From the NCBI RefSeq assembly GCF_016863015.1, contig NZ_BOOB01000030.1:1-64000 (forward strand): 64,000 bases of DNA, read 5' to 3'. The notes beneath the pieces are model-generated. The model ran no database searches and had not been told where the DNA came from. It saw nothing but the letters and a program-made list of their open reading frames with translations. The position numbers and the translations under genes were made by a program. The DNA comes from Microbispora amethystogenes. Lineage in GTDB: Bacteria; Actinomycetota; Actinomycetes; Streptosporangiales; Streptosporangiaceae. Shown piece after piece: positions 1-8,881 of the stretch (positions are counted from its first letter, which is position 1; each line of letters begins with the position of its first letter).

Positions 1-502
1 GCGCCGACCAACCGGCCGCACACGCCAAGACAACCACCAAGGTGATCGAAGAGGAGTGCGCCGGACCGCGCCGACTCCAGAAGATTACCAGGGTTCGGGG
101 GCACCATGACCCAGCCCGAGAAGAACGCTCCCGGGGCCCGACCTATTCCCGCAGGTCGGCGGGCACGACATCAGGCGCGTACGGGATCTCATGAAACGCA
201 CAGGCGAGCGCGGACAACCAGATCCGGCCCTCAGGCATCTACTTAGCGCTGCGGCGATCACGCCGGTGTAGGCGCGGAGGATCGGGGAGGTGCGACGTGC
301 GGGACAACGCCCCGGGGTCGCGCGTCGTTCCTCGTCCGGTGACGGAGACGGTGGCGGTGACGGCCCCCCAAGGACGTCGCCTCCCCCCTCAACCAAACGT
401 CAAGCCGCTCGCAATCGCCCCGCGGTACGTACAAGACGCGGAAGTCTCCGTTCGGCGCCAACCCGGCCGCCCGGACTTCCGCCGCTGGAGGTGGCCATCA
501 TC
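1..502. other. Left-edge region without a convincing gene
   Basis: No reading frame here has a good ribosome-binding site plus a recognisable protein. The overlapping frames on both strands are rich in Arg, Pro and Ser and look like shadows. A 31-codon minus-strand frame at 143-238 (beginning MPEGRIWLSALACAF) reads more like normal protein than its surroundings. It has no Shine-Dalgarno and stops early, so at most it is a gene remnant. Confidence 0.4.
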
Positions 503-895
503 ATGCGGTCGGAGTTCGACGACATCCGTGCCCACATCGCGGCCGAGCCGGCCCGCCCGGGAGACCTGCTCGAGCTCGCGCACGCCCTGCTCGACGATCT
601 GGAGCAGCTCCGCATGCGCGAGGCGATCCTGCGTTCGCACTATCTCGGGCTCCTCACCGCCGCTCGCGCCACCGTCGCAGCCGACGCCGTCGGAGACCTG
701 GCGCCGCTGACCTTCCTGGAGCACGAGCTGGCCAGGCACGGGCAGCTTCCCGACGGGGAGCAGGCTCCGCGGATCCTGGCGGACGCCGCGGGCGCGCAGG
801 CCATGCTCGCCCACCTCGACGAGCCGGCTCCCCCGCGGTCCCGCGCGCCCCGGGGCCCCCGCTGCGGCGGCGTCAGCCGCCGGCTCCGGAGCTGA
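503..895 (+). CDS. Small hypothetical protein (130 aa)
   Basis: I do not recognise the family. The ATG at 503 was chosen because the upstream in-frame extension is low-complexity Arg/Pro/Ser sequence, while the protein becomes ordinary from MRSEFDDIRAHI onward. The first roughly 110 residues are Ala/Leu/Glu-rich and probably helical, with LLELAHALLDDLEQLRMREAI suggesting a short coiled segment. The last 20 residues are Arg/Pro/Gly-rich. No signal peptide, membrane segment or Cys/His metal motif is visible. It is not obviously in an operon, since the next gene is convergent. Strong third-position GC supports coding. Confidence 0.5.
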   Translation: MRSEFDDIRAHIAAEPARPGDLLELAHALLDDLEQLRMREAILRSHYLGLLTAARATVAADAVGDLAPLTFLEHELARHGQLPDGEQAPRILADAAGAQAMLAHLDEPAPPRSRAPRGPRCGGVSRRLRS

Positions 896-959
896 GCCAC
901 CCGTCGTCCCGGGCCGCCGCTCACCCCTGCGGCCTCCGCTCACCCCTGCGGGCCGTCGT

Positions 960-2555
960 TCAGCCTCCCGGGATGAGGTCGTGCACGAAGACGACGTTGG
1001 AGTAGGCGGGGTTGTCGGTGTATCCCTGGACGTTGCCCAGGTAGGCCCGCTGATAGGTGGACACCCACGGCACGGCCACCACCGCCTCCTTCTCGACGAG
1101 CCTCTTCTGGAGGTCGGCGTACGCCTTCTCCGCCGCCCCGCGGTCGCTCGTCGCGAGTGACGGCAGGGTGTCGATCCGCTCGTCGAGGTTCTTGTCCTTC
1201 AGGTAGGTGAGGTTGAAGGACACCGGCTCGGCGCTGTGGAAAACGTTCAGGAACCACGAGTAGGCGTCGGCGTAGTCGGGATACCAGTACATGACGAAGA
1301 TGTCCTGGCGTTTCGCGGGATCGGTGGCCTTGCCCCGGCTCCACTGGTCGTTCCACTGCATGGCCTTGGCCTCGACCTGGACGTTCAGCGAGGCGAGCGC
1401 GTCGGTGAGCAGGCGTACGAGCAGCGCCTCGTCGTCGTCGCCCTCGGCGTAGGTCAGCGTGAGGCGCAGCGGCGCGCCGCCGGGGCCGTACCCGGCCTGG
1501 GCGAGCAGCTCGGCGGCGCCGGCCAGATCCTGCCGCGATCTCTGGCCGGGCACGTGGCCGAGCAGGCCCTCGGGCACCAGGCCGGACGCGGGGGCGGCCG
1601 CTCCCCTCATCCGGGTGATCAGCCCGTCGTAGTCGATGGCCTTCTGCACCGCCTTGCGCAGCCGTACGTCGGCCAGCGGGCCGGAGGCGGAGTTGAACAG
1701 CACGAGCAGGTTCTGGAACGACGGCACCTGGATCGTCCGCACGCCCGCGGTCGCCCTGGCCCGCAGGAACAGCTGGGTGTTCAGCCGCTGCACGTAGCTC
1801 GCCTCGCCCCGCAGCAGCATCCGGTACGCCCGGTCGGGATCGGGGGTGACGCGGAACTCGACGTTCCGGTAGTGCGGGCCGTCCCAGCCGCCCCAGTAGC
1901 CGTCGAAGGCCCGCAGGACCAGCTCCTTCTCCCTGCCCTTCGTCCAGCTCGCCACCGTGTACGGCCCCGAGCCCGCGTCGCGGCCGGTCTGGAACCACTT
2001 CGCGAGGTCGCCCGAACCCGCCGCGTGGGTGTCGTAGACGAACGCGGCGTAGCCGGAGGAGGCGATGATGTCGAGCGGGGCGGCGTACTTGAGGTGGAAC
2101 TCGACGGTGAGCGGGTCCCGCACGACGATCTGCTGGACGGAGTCCCAGATGTAGGCCGCTCCGGCGCCCAACCGCTTGGTGCGCTCGACGGACGCCTTGA
2201 CCGCCGCCGCGTCCACCGGCCGGCCGGTGTGGAAGAGCACGCCCTCGCGCAACGTGAAGGTCCAGGTCTTGCCGTCGGCCGACGACGTCCAGGCCACGGC
2301 CAGGCGCGGGCCGGCCCGCCTCGTCCGAGGGTTGTAGATCGTCAGCGAGTCGTAGATGTTCTCCATCGCGACGATCTCGTTGGAGTAGGAACTGGCGGGA
2401 TCCCAGTCGGTGACGATGTCGAGATGGTGCAGGTAGACGAAGGTCGAGTCCTTCGCCGAGGACAGCCCCGCCGCGGAGATCTCGGCGGGCTCACCCCCGC
2501 CGCACCCCGTGAGGGCCAGCACCGCCATCACTCCCATGACGAGAAAACGGCGCAT
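960..2555 (-). CDS. ABC transporter substrate-binding lipoprotein (SBP_bac_5), orphan paralogue
   Basis: An extracytoplasmic solute-binding protein of the peptide/nickel/opine class (531 aa). The N terminus MRRFLVMGVMAVLALTGCGG is a lipoprotein signal peptide with lipobox LTGC. The ATG at 2555 has an AAAGGA ribosome-binding site. It is closely similar along its whole length to the binding protein at 13982-15613; shared blocks include DWDPASSYSNEI, AAYIW, GSGPYTV and GYWGGWDG. Unlike that copy it has no permease or ATPase genes beside it, so it may feed the same transporter with a different ligand or act as a receptor. The neighbouring plus-strand sensor kinase starts 174 bp away, divergently. 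Confidence 0.9.
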   Translation of the reverse strand: MRRFLVMGVMAVLALTGCGGGEPAEISAAGLSSAKDSTFVYLHHLDIVTDWDPASSYSNEIVAMENIYDSLTIYNPRTRRAGPRLAVAWTSSADGKTWTFTLREGVLFHTGRPVDAAAVKASVERTKRLGAGAAYIWDSVQQIVVRDPLTVEFHLKYAAPLDIIASSGYAAFVYDTHAAGSGDLAKWFQTGRDAGSGPYTVASWTKGREKELVLRAFDGYWGGWDGPHYRNVEFRVTPDPDRAYRMLLRGEASYVQRLNTQLFLRARATAGVRTIQVPSFQNLLVLFNSASGPLADVRLRKAVQKAIDYDGLITRMRGAAAPASGLVPEGLLGHVPGQRSRQDLAGAAELLAQAGYGPGGAPLRLTLTYAEGDDDEALLVRLLTDALASLNVQVEAKAMQWNDQWSRGKATDPAKRQDIFVMYWYPDYADAYSWFLNVFHSAEPVSFNLTYLKDKNLDERIDTLPSLATSDRGAAEKAYADLQKRLVEKEAVVAVPWVSTYQRAYLGNVQGYTDNPAYSNVVFVHDLIPGG

Positions 2556-2729
2556 GCGGGCGGGTCCTTTCCGTGTCTATCATGATCGAAGCTACTGCAA
2601 GATCACGCTTGGCCATGATATTTCCGGCAATTGATCACCGGGGCCGCGTGCTGGCGATCTCACTGCTAACCTCTATCTCTGTCGCAAAAGTGTTCAATGT
2701 GAGGCTTGTCCCTCACGTGGCGAGGTGCC

Positions 2730-4736
2730 ATGACTGCGCGCGGGCGTGACCGGCCGATCAGGTCCCGGATCATCGGCCTGCTGCTCGTCCCCCTGTTCTC
2801 GCTGGTCACGCTGTGGGCGGTCACCGCCGGTGTGACCATCGAGGAGAGCCTGAGCCTGCGTACGTACAACACGCTGTGGTCCACGCTGCGGCAGCCCGCC
2901 GACTCCCTGATCGTCGAACTGCAGGCGGAGCGGATGGCGACGGCCCGCTCCCTCGGCTCGCGGAGCCAGAACGACCGCACGGCACTCGGCCTGCAGCGGC
3001 AGCGCACCAACGCCGCCCGGGAGCGGGTGCGCACCCTGGCCCTGTCGCGGGAGTCCCGCTCGGCCACCACCCCCGCCATGCGCGCGCAGGTGGACGAGAT
3101 GCTGCAGGGGCTGGCCCGGGTGGACGAGATCCGCGCCGAGGTGGACGAGGGGCTGTCGGAGCGGCTGCACGCCATCGAGACCTACAACCTCGTCAGCGAC
3201 GCGATCTACCGGATGCACTACAGCCTCGCCCTGATCAACGACATCCCGATCTACCAGCAGTCGCGGGTCGTGATCTCGCTGGGGTACGCCAAGGAGCTGC
3301 TGACCCGGGAGCAGGCCCTCGCCGCGGCCGCGTCGGGCGGGCTCACCGACGAGGAGCGCAAGCTGTTCACCCAGCTCGTGGGCAACCGGCGGTTCCTCAT
3401 CGACCAGGCGCTGCCCGAGCTGGACACGACCCTGCGGCAGCTCCACGTGAACCTGATCACCACGCCCCTCTACCAGCGGCTGCGGCTCCAGGAAGAGCAG
3501 ATCATCAAGGCACCGCGGATCTCGGCGCGTACGCAGCGGGTCTGGCAGTCGACCTCCGACGACCTCGCCGACTCGTTCCAGAAGGCGCAGACCGAGGCCG
3601 CGTCGCTGCTCGCCCGGCGGGCCGCGCCGATCGCCGACTCGATCCTGCGGCGGGCCGTGCTGGCCGGTGGCTTCGGCCTCCTCGCGGTCGTCGCCTCGAT
3701 CCTCATCTCGATGCACGTCGGCGGCCGTCTCGCCCGCGAGCTGGCCGGGCTGCGGCAGGCCGCGCTCGACCTCGCCAACCAGCGGCTGCCCCGGGTGCTG
3801 GCCAAGCTCAGAAGCGGCGACGAGGTCGACCTGGCGACGGAGGCGCCGCCGATCCGGACCCTGGGCGGGACCGCCGAGATCCAGGACGTGGGGCGGGCGT
3901 TCTCGACCGTCCAGCAGGCCGCGGTGGAGGCCGCGATCGGACAGGCCCGCCTGCAGCGCGGGGTCAGCCAGGTCTTCCTCAACCTCGCCCGGCGCAGCCA
4001 GACGCTGCTGCACCGGCAGCGCACCCAGCTCCACGGCATGCAGCGGTACGCGACCGAACCGGACATGCTGGAGGAGCTGTTCCGGCTCGACCACCTGACG
4101 ACCCGCATGCGCCGCCACGCCGAGGGCCTGATCATCCTGTCCGGCTCGGTCCCGGGCCGCGCCTGGCGCAAGCCCGTCCCGATGTACGACGTCGTACGCG
4201 GCGCCGCGGCCGAGGTCGAGGACTACGCCCGGGTGAACGTGCTGCCGATGGAGGAGCACGGGCTCGACGGGTCCGCGGTCGCCGACGTCATCCACCTGAT
4301 CGCCGAGCTGATCGAGAACGCCACGGTCTACTCCCCGCCGCACACGCCGGTCGCGGTACGCGGCGAGATCGTGGGTACCGGCTTCGCCGTGGAGATCGAG
4401 GACCGCGGGCTCGGGCTGACCAAGGAACGGCTCGCGGAGCTGAACGAGCGCCTGGCGAACGCCCCCGAGTTCGACATCGCGGACACCGACCGCATGGGGC
4501 TGTTCGTCGTCGCGCGCCTGGCCGCCCGGCGGGACGTCCGCGTGACCCTGCGGCCCTCGCCATACGGAGGAACGACCGCCATCGTGCTGATCCCATCCGC
4601 GCTCATGGTCTATCCGAAGGACGACGACCTCACCCGTCTGCAGACGGAGGAGGTCACCCCGGAGGACATCATTCTCGCCTCGTTCAACCGAGGGCCCAAG
4701 AACGACAAGCACGCCGGCCAGGAGGACCCGAGGTGA
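2730..4736 (+). CDS. Nitrate/nitrite-sensor-like membrane histidine kinase (conservon CvnA type)
   Basis: A membrane sensor with a GHKL ATPase (668 aa). Layout: short basic N terminus, TM helix at about residues 13-35, an extracytoplasmic helical NIT-like domain with QAERMATARSL, a second TM helix at about 307-330 (LAGGFGLLAVVASILISMHV), a HAMP-like linker, the segment LARRSQTLLHRQ, and an ATPase with N-box IAELIENATVYSPPHTPV, G1 EDRGLGL and G2 GLFVVARLA. The ATG at 2730 was preferred over the TTG at 2706 because it follows GCGAGGTG. The gene overlaps the DUF742 gene by 4 bp (GTGA). Classical conservons continue with roadblock and GTPase genes, which are absent here. Confidence 0.85.
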   Translation: MTARGRDRPIRSRIIGLLLVPLFSLVTLWAVTAGVTIEESLSLRTYNTLWSTLRQPADSLIVELQAERMATARSLGSRSQNDRTALGLQRQRTNAARERVRTLALSRESRSATTPAMRAQVDEMLQGLARVDEIRAEVDEGLSERLHAIETYNLVSDAIYRMHYSLALINDIPIYQQSRVVISLGYAKELLTREQALAAAASGGLTDEERKLFTQLVGNRRFLIDQALPELDTTLRQLHVNLITTPLYQRLRLQEEQIIKAPRISARTQRVWQSTSDDLADSFQKAQTEAASLLARRAAPIADSILRRAVLAGGFGLLAVVASILISMHVGGRLARELAGLRQAALDLANQRLPRVLAKLRSGDEVDLATEAPPIRTLGGTAEIQDVGRAFSTVQQAAVEAAIGQARLQRGVSQVFLNLARRSQTLLHRQRTQLHGMQRYATEPDMLEELFRLDHLTTRMRRHAEGLIILSGSVPGRAWRKPVPMYDVVRGAAAEVEDYARVNVLPMEEHGLDGSAVADVIHLIAELIENATVYSPPHTPVAVRGEIVGTGFAVEIEDRGLGLTKERLAELNERLANAPEFDIADTDRMGLFVVARLAARRDVRVTLRPSPYGGTTAIVLIPSALMVYPKDDDLTRLQTEEVTPEDIILASFNRGPKNDKHAGQEDPR

Positions 4737-5104
4737 GCGACCGCATGCAGGACCAGTGGCTGGACGAGGACGCGGGACCCGTCGTCCCGGCCTACGCCCT
4801 GACTCGCGGGCGCGTCCGGCCGTCCAACAAGGACATCGACATCGTCGCGATCGTGACCGCGATCGGCGGGCCGACGCCGGTCAGTCTCGGTCCGGAGCAG
4901 TGGATGATCCTCAGCCTGTGCGCGCGGTCGGCGTCGCTCGCGGACATCGCCGTGGCCATCGACCTGCCGCTCGGCGTCGTACGGGTGCTCGTGGGCGACC
5001 TCCACGAGCAGGGGCTCGTGGAGGTGCGCCCGCCCGCCAACGTCGCGCGTTTCCCGACCGAGAAGCTCCTCACCGAGGTGATCGGCGGCCTCCAGGCCCT
5101 GTGA
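4733..5104 (+). CDS. DUF742 protein (conservon CvnC type)
   Basis: A 123-aa DUF742 protein, normally the third member of actinobacterial conservons (sensor kinase, roadblock/LC7, DUF742, small GTPase). The signature PAYALTRGRVRP near the N terminus and a C-terminal winged-helix-like region (LADIAVAIDLPLGVVRVLVGD followed by GLVEVRPP) identify it. The GTG start at 4733 overlaps the kinase stop codon, so the two are translationally coupled. The gene ends 22 bp from the convergent hyuB end. No roadblock or GTPase partner gene follows, so partners would have to be encoded elsewhere. Confidence 0.85.
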   Translation: MSDRMQDQWLDEDAGPVVPAYALTRGRVRPSNKDIDIVAIVTAIGGPTPVSLGPEQWMILSLCARSASLADIAVAIDLPLGVVRVLVGDLHEQGLVEVRPPANVARFPTEKLLTEVIGGLQAL

Positions 5105-5125
5105 CGGCCCTGTGACCCCCGGTTC

Positions 5126-6835
5126 TCACAGCGCGTGGGGGTAGTGGCGCCGGGCGTGCCCGGGGGTGATGTATCCCTCCCGCAGGTCCGCGCGCACGGC
5201 CTCCGGGTCGCGCTCCTCCGGCGGGCCGTACCCGCCGCCCGAGCCGGTGCGCAGGTGCACGACCGCCCCCTTCGGGAGGAAGATCCGCGTCTTCAGCGAG
5301 AACTCCTCGGCCCGCCCGTCGGGATATTCCACGGTCAGCCGGTTCGGCCGGCCCGGCAGGCCGCCCTCCAGGCCCCAGGGCGCGAGCGCCGTCCTCGCCA
5401 GACCCGCGGTGAGGTACTGGTCCTCCAGGATCCGGAAGGACAGGTCGAGCCCGAGCCCGCCGCGGTGACGGCCCGGGCCGCCGGAGTCCTCCGCCAGTGC
5501 CAGCCGTTCGATCCGCCAGGGGTTGCGCGCCTCCCAGACCTCGGCCGGGGTGAAGCGGGTGGCCGACTCGGAGATGTACATCAGCGCGCTCGCGCCGTCG
5601 GCCGACCGTGAGGCGCCCTGGCCAACGGGGTGCGGCGCGCCGTCCGCCCAGGGCTCTCCGGTGGCCTCGCGGTTGCCCCACCACACCAGGGCGTTGATGT
5701 CCCCGCCGCTCGCGGCGGGCACCGATCCCGGCACGGCCCCGGCGAGCGCCCTGATGATCAGCTCGATGGCGTGGTCGGAGGGGATGCCGTACATGAAGCA
5801 GGGCGCGGGCCGCACGGGGTGGAACAGCGAGCCGGGCCGGGTGAGCAGTTCCAGGGGGCGGAAGTGGCCCTCGTTGGGCTGCTCGCCCGCCCCGGCGAGG
5901 AAGGACACCGCGATCCGCACCGCCGCCACCGTCGAGGGCAGCGGGCAGTTCACCGGCCCGCCCACCTGGTCGGGACAGCCGGTCAGGTCGACGGTCACCG
6001 ACGAGCCGTCCACGACGACCTCGACGCCGAACGGGATCGGCGTGCCGGTGACGCCGTCGGAGTCGATCACGCTGGACGCCTGGTAGACGCCGTCCGGGAG
6101 GCGCTCGAACCAGCCGCGCACCAGTGCCTCGCCGTGCGCGTACATCCGGGCCACGCACCGGCGGAAGACGCCGAGGCCGTGCCGCCGCACGAGCGCGCCG
6201 AGGGCCTCGGCCCCGGTCCGCGCCCCGGCGACCATCGCGTTGATGTCCCCGATGACCATCTCGGGCATCCGGCTGTTGGCGAGAATCATCCGGTAGACGT
6301 CGCTGACGAGGCGCCCCGCGTCGTACAGCTTGACCCCGGGGAAGATCGTGCCCTCCTGGTGGACGTCGATCGTGTCGGTGCAGTAGGGGTCCTTGCCGCC
6401 GATGTCGAGCCAGTGGGCCTTGATCACCGAGTAGCCGGCCAGCACGTCCTCGTGGAAGATCGGCACGACCATCGCCGCGTCCTGGGGGTGCGAGCCGGTG
6501 CCGTACGGGTCGTTGTAGAGGATCACGTCGCCGGGGCTGAGCGCGGCGGGCCCGCCGACGCCCTCGACGGCCTCCCGGACGCAGAAGCCGAGCGTGCCCA
6601 TGAACGCCGGCAGCGTCGGGGCCTGCGCCAGCATGCACATGTCCGCGTCGTAGAACGCGACCGCGAAGTCCAGCGCCTCGTAGATGATCGGCGAGAAGGC
6701 GGTGCGGATCAGCGACTGCTTCATCTGGTCGGCGGCGGCGTTCAGGCCCTGCCGGATGATCTCGGTGGTGACCGGGTCGGCGCCGTCGCCCAGCCCGGGG
6801 TGGACCTCCGCGTAGCGGGTGCGGACGACGCTCAT
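5126..6835 (-). CDS. hyuB: Hydantoinase B / oxoprolinase beta-type subunit
   Basis: The HyuB subunit of an ATP-dependent N-methylhydantoinase / 5-oxoprolinase / acetophenone-carboxylase-type enzyme (569 aa, normal for the family). Family blocks are visible: DPVTTEIIRQGL at the N terminus, ILYNDPYGTGSHPQD, the glycine-rich DVGI-like core, GDINALVWWG, and the C-terminal SGGGYGPPEERDPEAV. With HyuA it would open an amide or imide ring in the cytoplasm. The ATG at 6835 lies inside the hyuA stop (ATGA overlap), so the pair is translationally coupled. It is the last gene of the long minus-strand block and ends 22 bp from the DUF742 gene. Confidence 0.92.
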   Translation of the reverse strand: MSVVRTRYAEVHPGLGDGADPVTTEIIRQGLNAAADQMKQSLIRTAFSPIIYEALDFAVAFYDADMCMLAQAPTLPAFMGTLGFCVREAVEGVGGPAALSPGDVILYNDPYGTGSHPQDAAMVVPIFHEDVLAGYSVIKAHWLDIGGKDPYCTDTIDVHQEGTIFPGVKLYDAGRLVSDVYRMILANSRMPEMVIGDINAMVAGARTGAEALGALVRRHGLGVFRRCVARMYAHGEALVRGWFERLPDGVYQASSVIDSDGVTGTPIPFGVEVVVDGSSVTVDLTGCPDQVGGPVNCPLPSTVAAVRIAVSFLAGAGEQPNEGHFRPLELLTRPGSLFHPVRPAPCFMYGIPSDHAIELIIRALAGAVPGSVPAASGGDINALVWWGNREATGEPWADGAPHPVGQGASRSADGASALMYISESATRFTPAEVWEARNPWRIERLALAEDSGGPGRHRGGLGLDLSFRILEDQYLTAGLARTALAPWGLEGGLPGRPNRLTVEYPDGRAEEFSLKTRIFLPKGAVVHLRTGSGGGYGPPEERDPEAVRADLREGYITPGHARRHYPHAL

Positions 6836-8838
6836 CGCCGTTCCTTCCTTGTGATCATGAGGCTGCCGCTCTCGTGCGCCTCCACCGCGAAGCCGGCGTC
6901 CACGTAGGTGGTCGCGGTCGGCTCCACCACCAGCAGGGGACCCTCGGCCACGCCGCGCAGGTCCTCCCGGCGGACGACCGGAGCCTCGGCGAAGGCCTCC
7001 CGGCGGAACGACCACAGCCGCGTCGTCCCCCGCCCGGCTTCCTGCTCGGCGGGTGGCGGGGCCGGCACCAGGGGGCGGGCGTCGTCGAGCACGATCCGGC
7101 TGGTCGCCCGTACGGTGACGACCTCCAGCGGGTCGGGCAGGGTGTGGCCGAAGGCCCGGTGGTAGGCCTCGGAGAACCGGGCGGACACGGCCGCCACGTC
7201 GTCGTCCGCCAGGCGCACCGGGATCGTCAGCGTGTGTTCCTGCCCCCGGTGGCGCAGGTCGAGGTCGACCTCCCGGACGGCCTCCGGCTGCGCGAGCCGT
7301 TCGAAGAGCGTCTCCGCCAGCCGTCCGACCACCGGCAGCGCCGCGTCGTCGAGGGGACGCACCAGGGTGCGGGCGGCCGAGCGGACGACGTCGGCCTGCA
7401 CCAGCCCGACGGCGGAGAAGTTGCCCGCGTTGGGCGGCACGACGACGGTGTCCACGTCGAGTTCGTCGGCGAGCAGGCAGCCGAACACCGGCCCGGCGCC
7501 GCCGAAGGCGACGACGGCCGCGCCGCGCGGGTCCACGCCCCGCTCCACGGTCACGCCGCGCACGGCCTGGGCCATGTGCGCGGCGGCGATCCTGATCACG
7601 CCCACCGCGACCGCGTCCACGCCGTCGATGCCGGTCGGGCCCGCCAGCGGCGCGAGCGCGCGGGCCGCCGCGTCCTCGGACAGTTCGATGCCGCCCGAGA
7701 TGTGCCCGCGCGGGATCATGCCGAGGCGCAGGGCCGCGTCGGTGACCGTCGGCTCGGTCCCGCCGCGCCCGTAGCAGGCCGGCCCGGGGTCGGCGCCCGC
7801 GCTGCGCGGGCCGACCCGCAGCAGGCCGCCCGCGTCGGCGTACGCCACGGACCCGCCGCCCGCGCCCACGGACCGCACGTCCACCCAGGGGCTCTGCAGC
7901 GGCAGGCCGACGACCTCGCCCTGGTAGAGCAGCGGCAGCCGCCCGTCCTCGACGAGCGCGGTGTCGAAGCTGGTGCCGCCGACGTCGGCGGCCACCGCCG
8001 TGCCGATGCCGAGGGAGGCGGCGAGGCGGGCGGTCGCGGCGGCCCCGGCCACCGGGCCGGACAGGATCGTCTCGAACGGCCGGGCCGCGGCCTCGGCCAG
8101 CGTCAGCGCCCCGCCGCCGGAGCGGGTGACGAGCAGCTCTCCGGCGAAGCCCCTGGCCCGCAGCTCGCGGTCGAGGTCGTGCAGGTAGGGGCCCATCCGG
8201 TGCCGGACGAACGCGTCCACGACCGTGGTGCAGGTGCGCTCGTACTCGCGGTACTCCCCCGAGACCTCGTGCGACAGCGAGACCGGCCCGGTGAACCCGG
8301 CCCGCGCGAGCAGCTCGGCGACCCTCGTCTCGTGCGCGGCGTTCGCGTAGGAGTTCACCAGCACGATCGCGACGGCGTCCACGCCCTCGGCCGCGAAGAC
8401 CTCCGCGGCCCGCCGCACGTCCTCCGGCTCCAGGGTCCGTACGACCGAGCCGTCGGCGGCGACCCGTTCAGTCACCTCCAGGCGCAGCCGGCGGGGCACG
8501 AGCGGCGGCGGCGGGGTCCAGAACAGGTCATAGGGGTCGTCGCGGTCGCCGCGGCGGATCTCCAGCACGTCGCGGAACCCGGCCGTGGTGATCAGTCCGA
8601 CGGTCGCGCCGCGCCGTTCGAGCAGTGCGTTCAGGCCGACGGTGGTGCCGTGCACGAAGTGGCGGCAGCGGGCGAGCAGGTCCGGCGGCACCGCCGCGTC
8701 GACCGCGGCGAGCACCCCGCGCTCCGGCGCCGCCGGCGTCGTGGGCCGCTTGGCGACCCTGATCTCGCCGGTCGCGGCGTCGTGCAGGACGAGGTCGGTG
8801 AAGGTGCCGCCGACGTCCACTCCGATCACGGTGGTCAT
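6832..8838 (-). CDS. hyuA: Hydantoinase A / oxoprolinase alpha-type subunit
   Basis: The ATP-binding HyuA subunit (668 aa), an ASKHA-fold protein. The phosphate-binding motif VIGVDVGGTFTDLV is at the N terminus, HGTTVGLNALLERRGA follows, and the second nucleotide loop is VAADVGGTSFDTALV. The C-terminal acetone-carboxylase-like domain ends just before hyuB. I took the ATG at 8838; a GTG three codons earlier is possible, and neither has a strong Shine-Dalgarno. The preceding PucR gene ends 43 bp upstream, and a TTGT-N9-ACAG box sits 67 bp upstream of the start, so hyuAB may also have its own promoter. Confidence 0.93.
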   Translation of the reverse strand: MTTVIGVDVGGTFTDLVLHDAATGEIRVAKRPTTPAAPERGVLAAVDAAVPPDLLARCRHFVHGTTVGLNALLERRGATVGLITTAGFRDVLEIRRGDRDDPYDLFWTPPPPLVPRRLRLEVTERVAADGSVVRTLEPEDVRRAAEVFAAEGVDAVAIVLVNSYANAAHETRVAELLARAGFTGPVSLSHEVSGEYREYERTCTTVVDAFVRHRMGPYLHDLDRELRARGFAGELLVTRSGGGALTLAEAAARPFETILSGPVAGAAATARLAASLGIGTAVAADVGGTSFDTALVEDGRLPLLYQGEVVGLPLQSPWVDVRSVGAGGGSVAYADAGGLLRVGPRSAGADPGPACYGRGGTEPTVTDAALRLGMIPRGHISGGIELSEDAAARALAPLAGPTGIDGVDAVAVGVIRIAAAHMAQAVRGVTVERGVDPRGAAVVAFGGAGPVFGCLLADELDVDTVVVPPNAGNFSAVGLVQADVVRSAARTLVRPLDDAALPVVGRLAETLFERLAQPEAVREVDLDLRHRGQEHTLTIPVRLADDDVAAVSARFSEAYHRAFGHTLPDPLEVVTVRATSRIVLDDARPLVPAPPPAEQEAGRGTTRLWSFRREAFAEAPVVRREDLRGVAEGPLLVVEPTATTYVDAGFAVEAHESGSLMITRKERR

Positions 8839-8881
8839 GCCCGGCACGGTAGGACGAGGCGCACGCCGCGTCGATGTGTCC

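Noticed and set aside
1236-2585. Long plus-strand open frame opposite the solute-binding lipoprotein gene
   Set aside because: Composition is Arg/Val/Gly/His-rich shadow coding typical of high-GC antisense frames; the minus-strand protein has a lipobox and full family similarity.
2694-4712. 672-codon minus-strand frame opposite the sensor kinase
   Set aside because: No family features, low-complexity His/Gln/Arg content, and the plus-strand gene has a complete sensor-kinase layout.
5105-5125. Terminator between the convergent DUF742 and hyuB genes
   Set aside because: Only 21 bp with no convincing inverted repeat.
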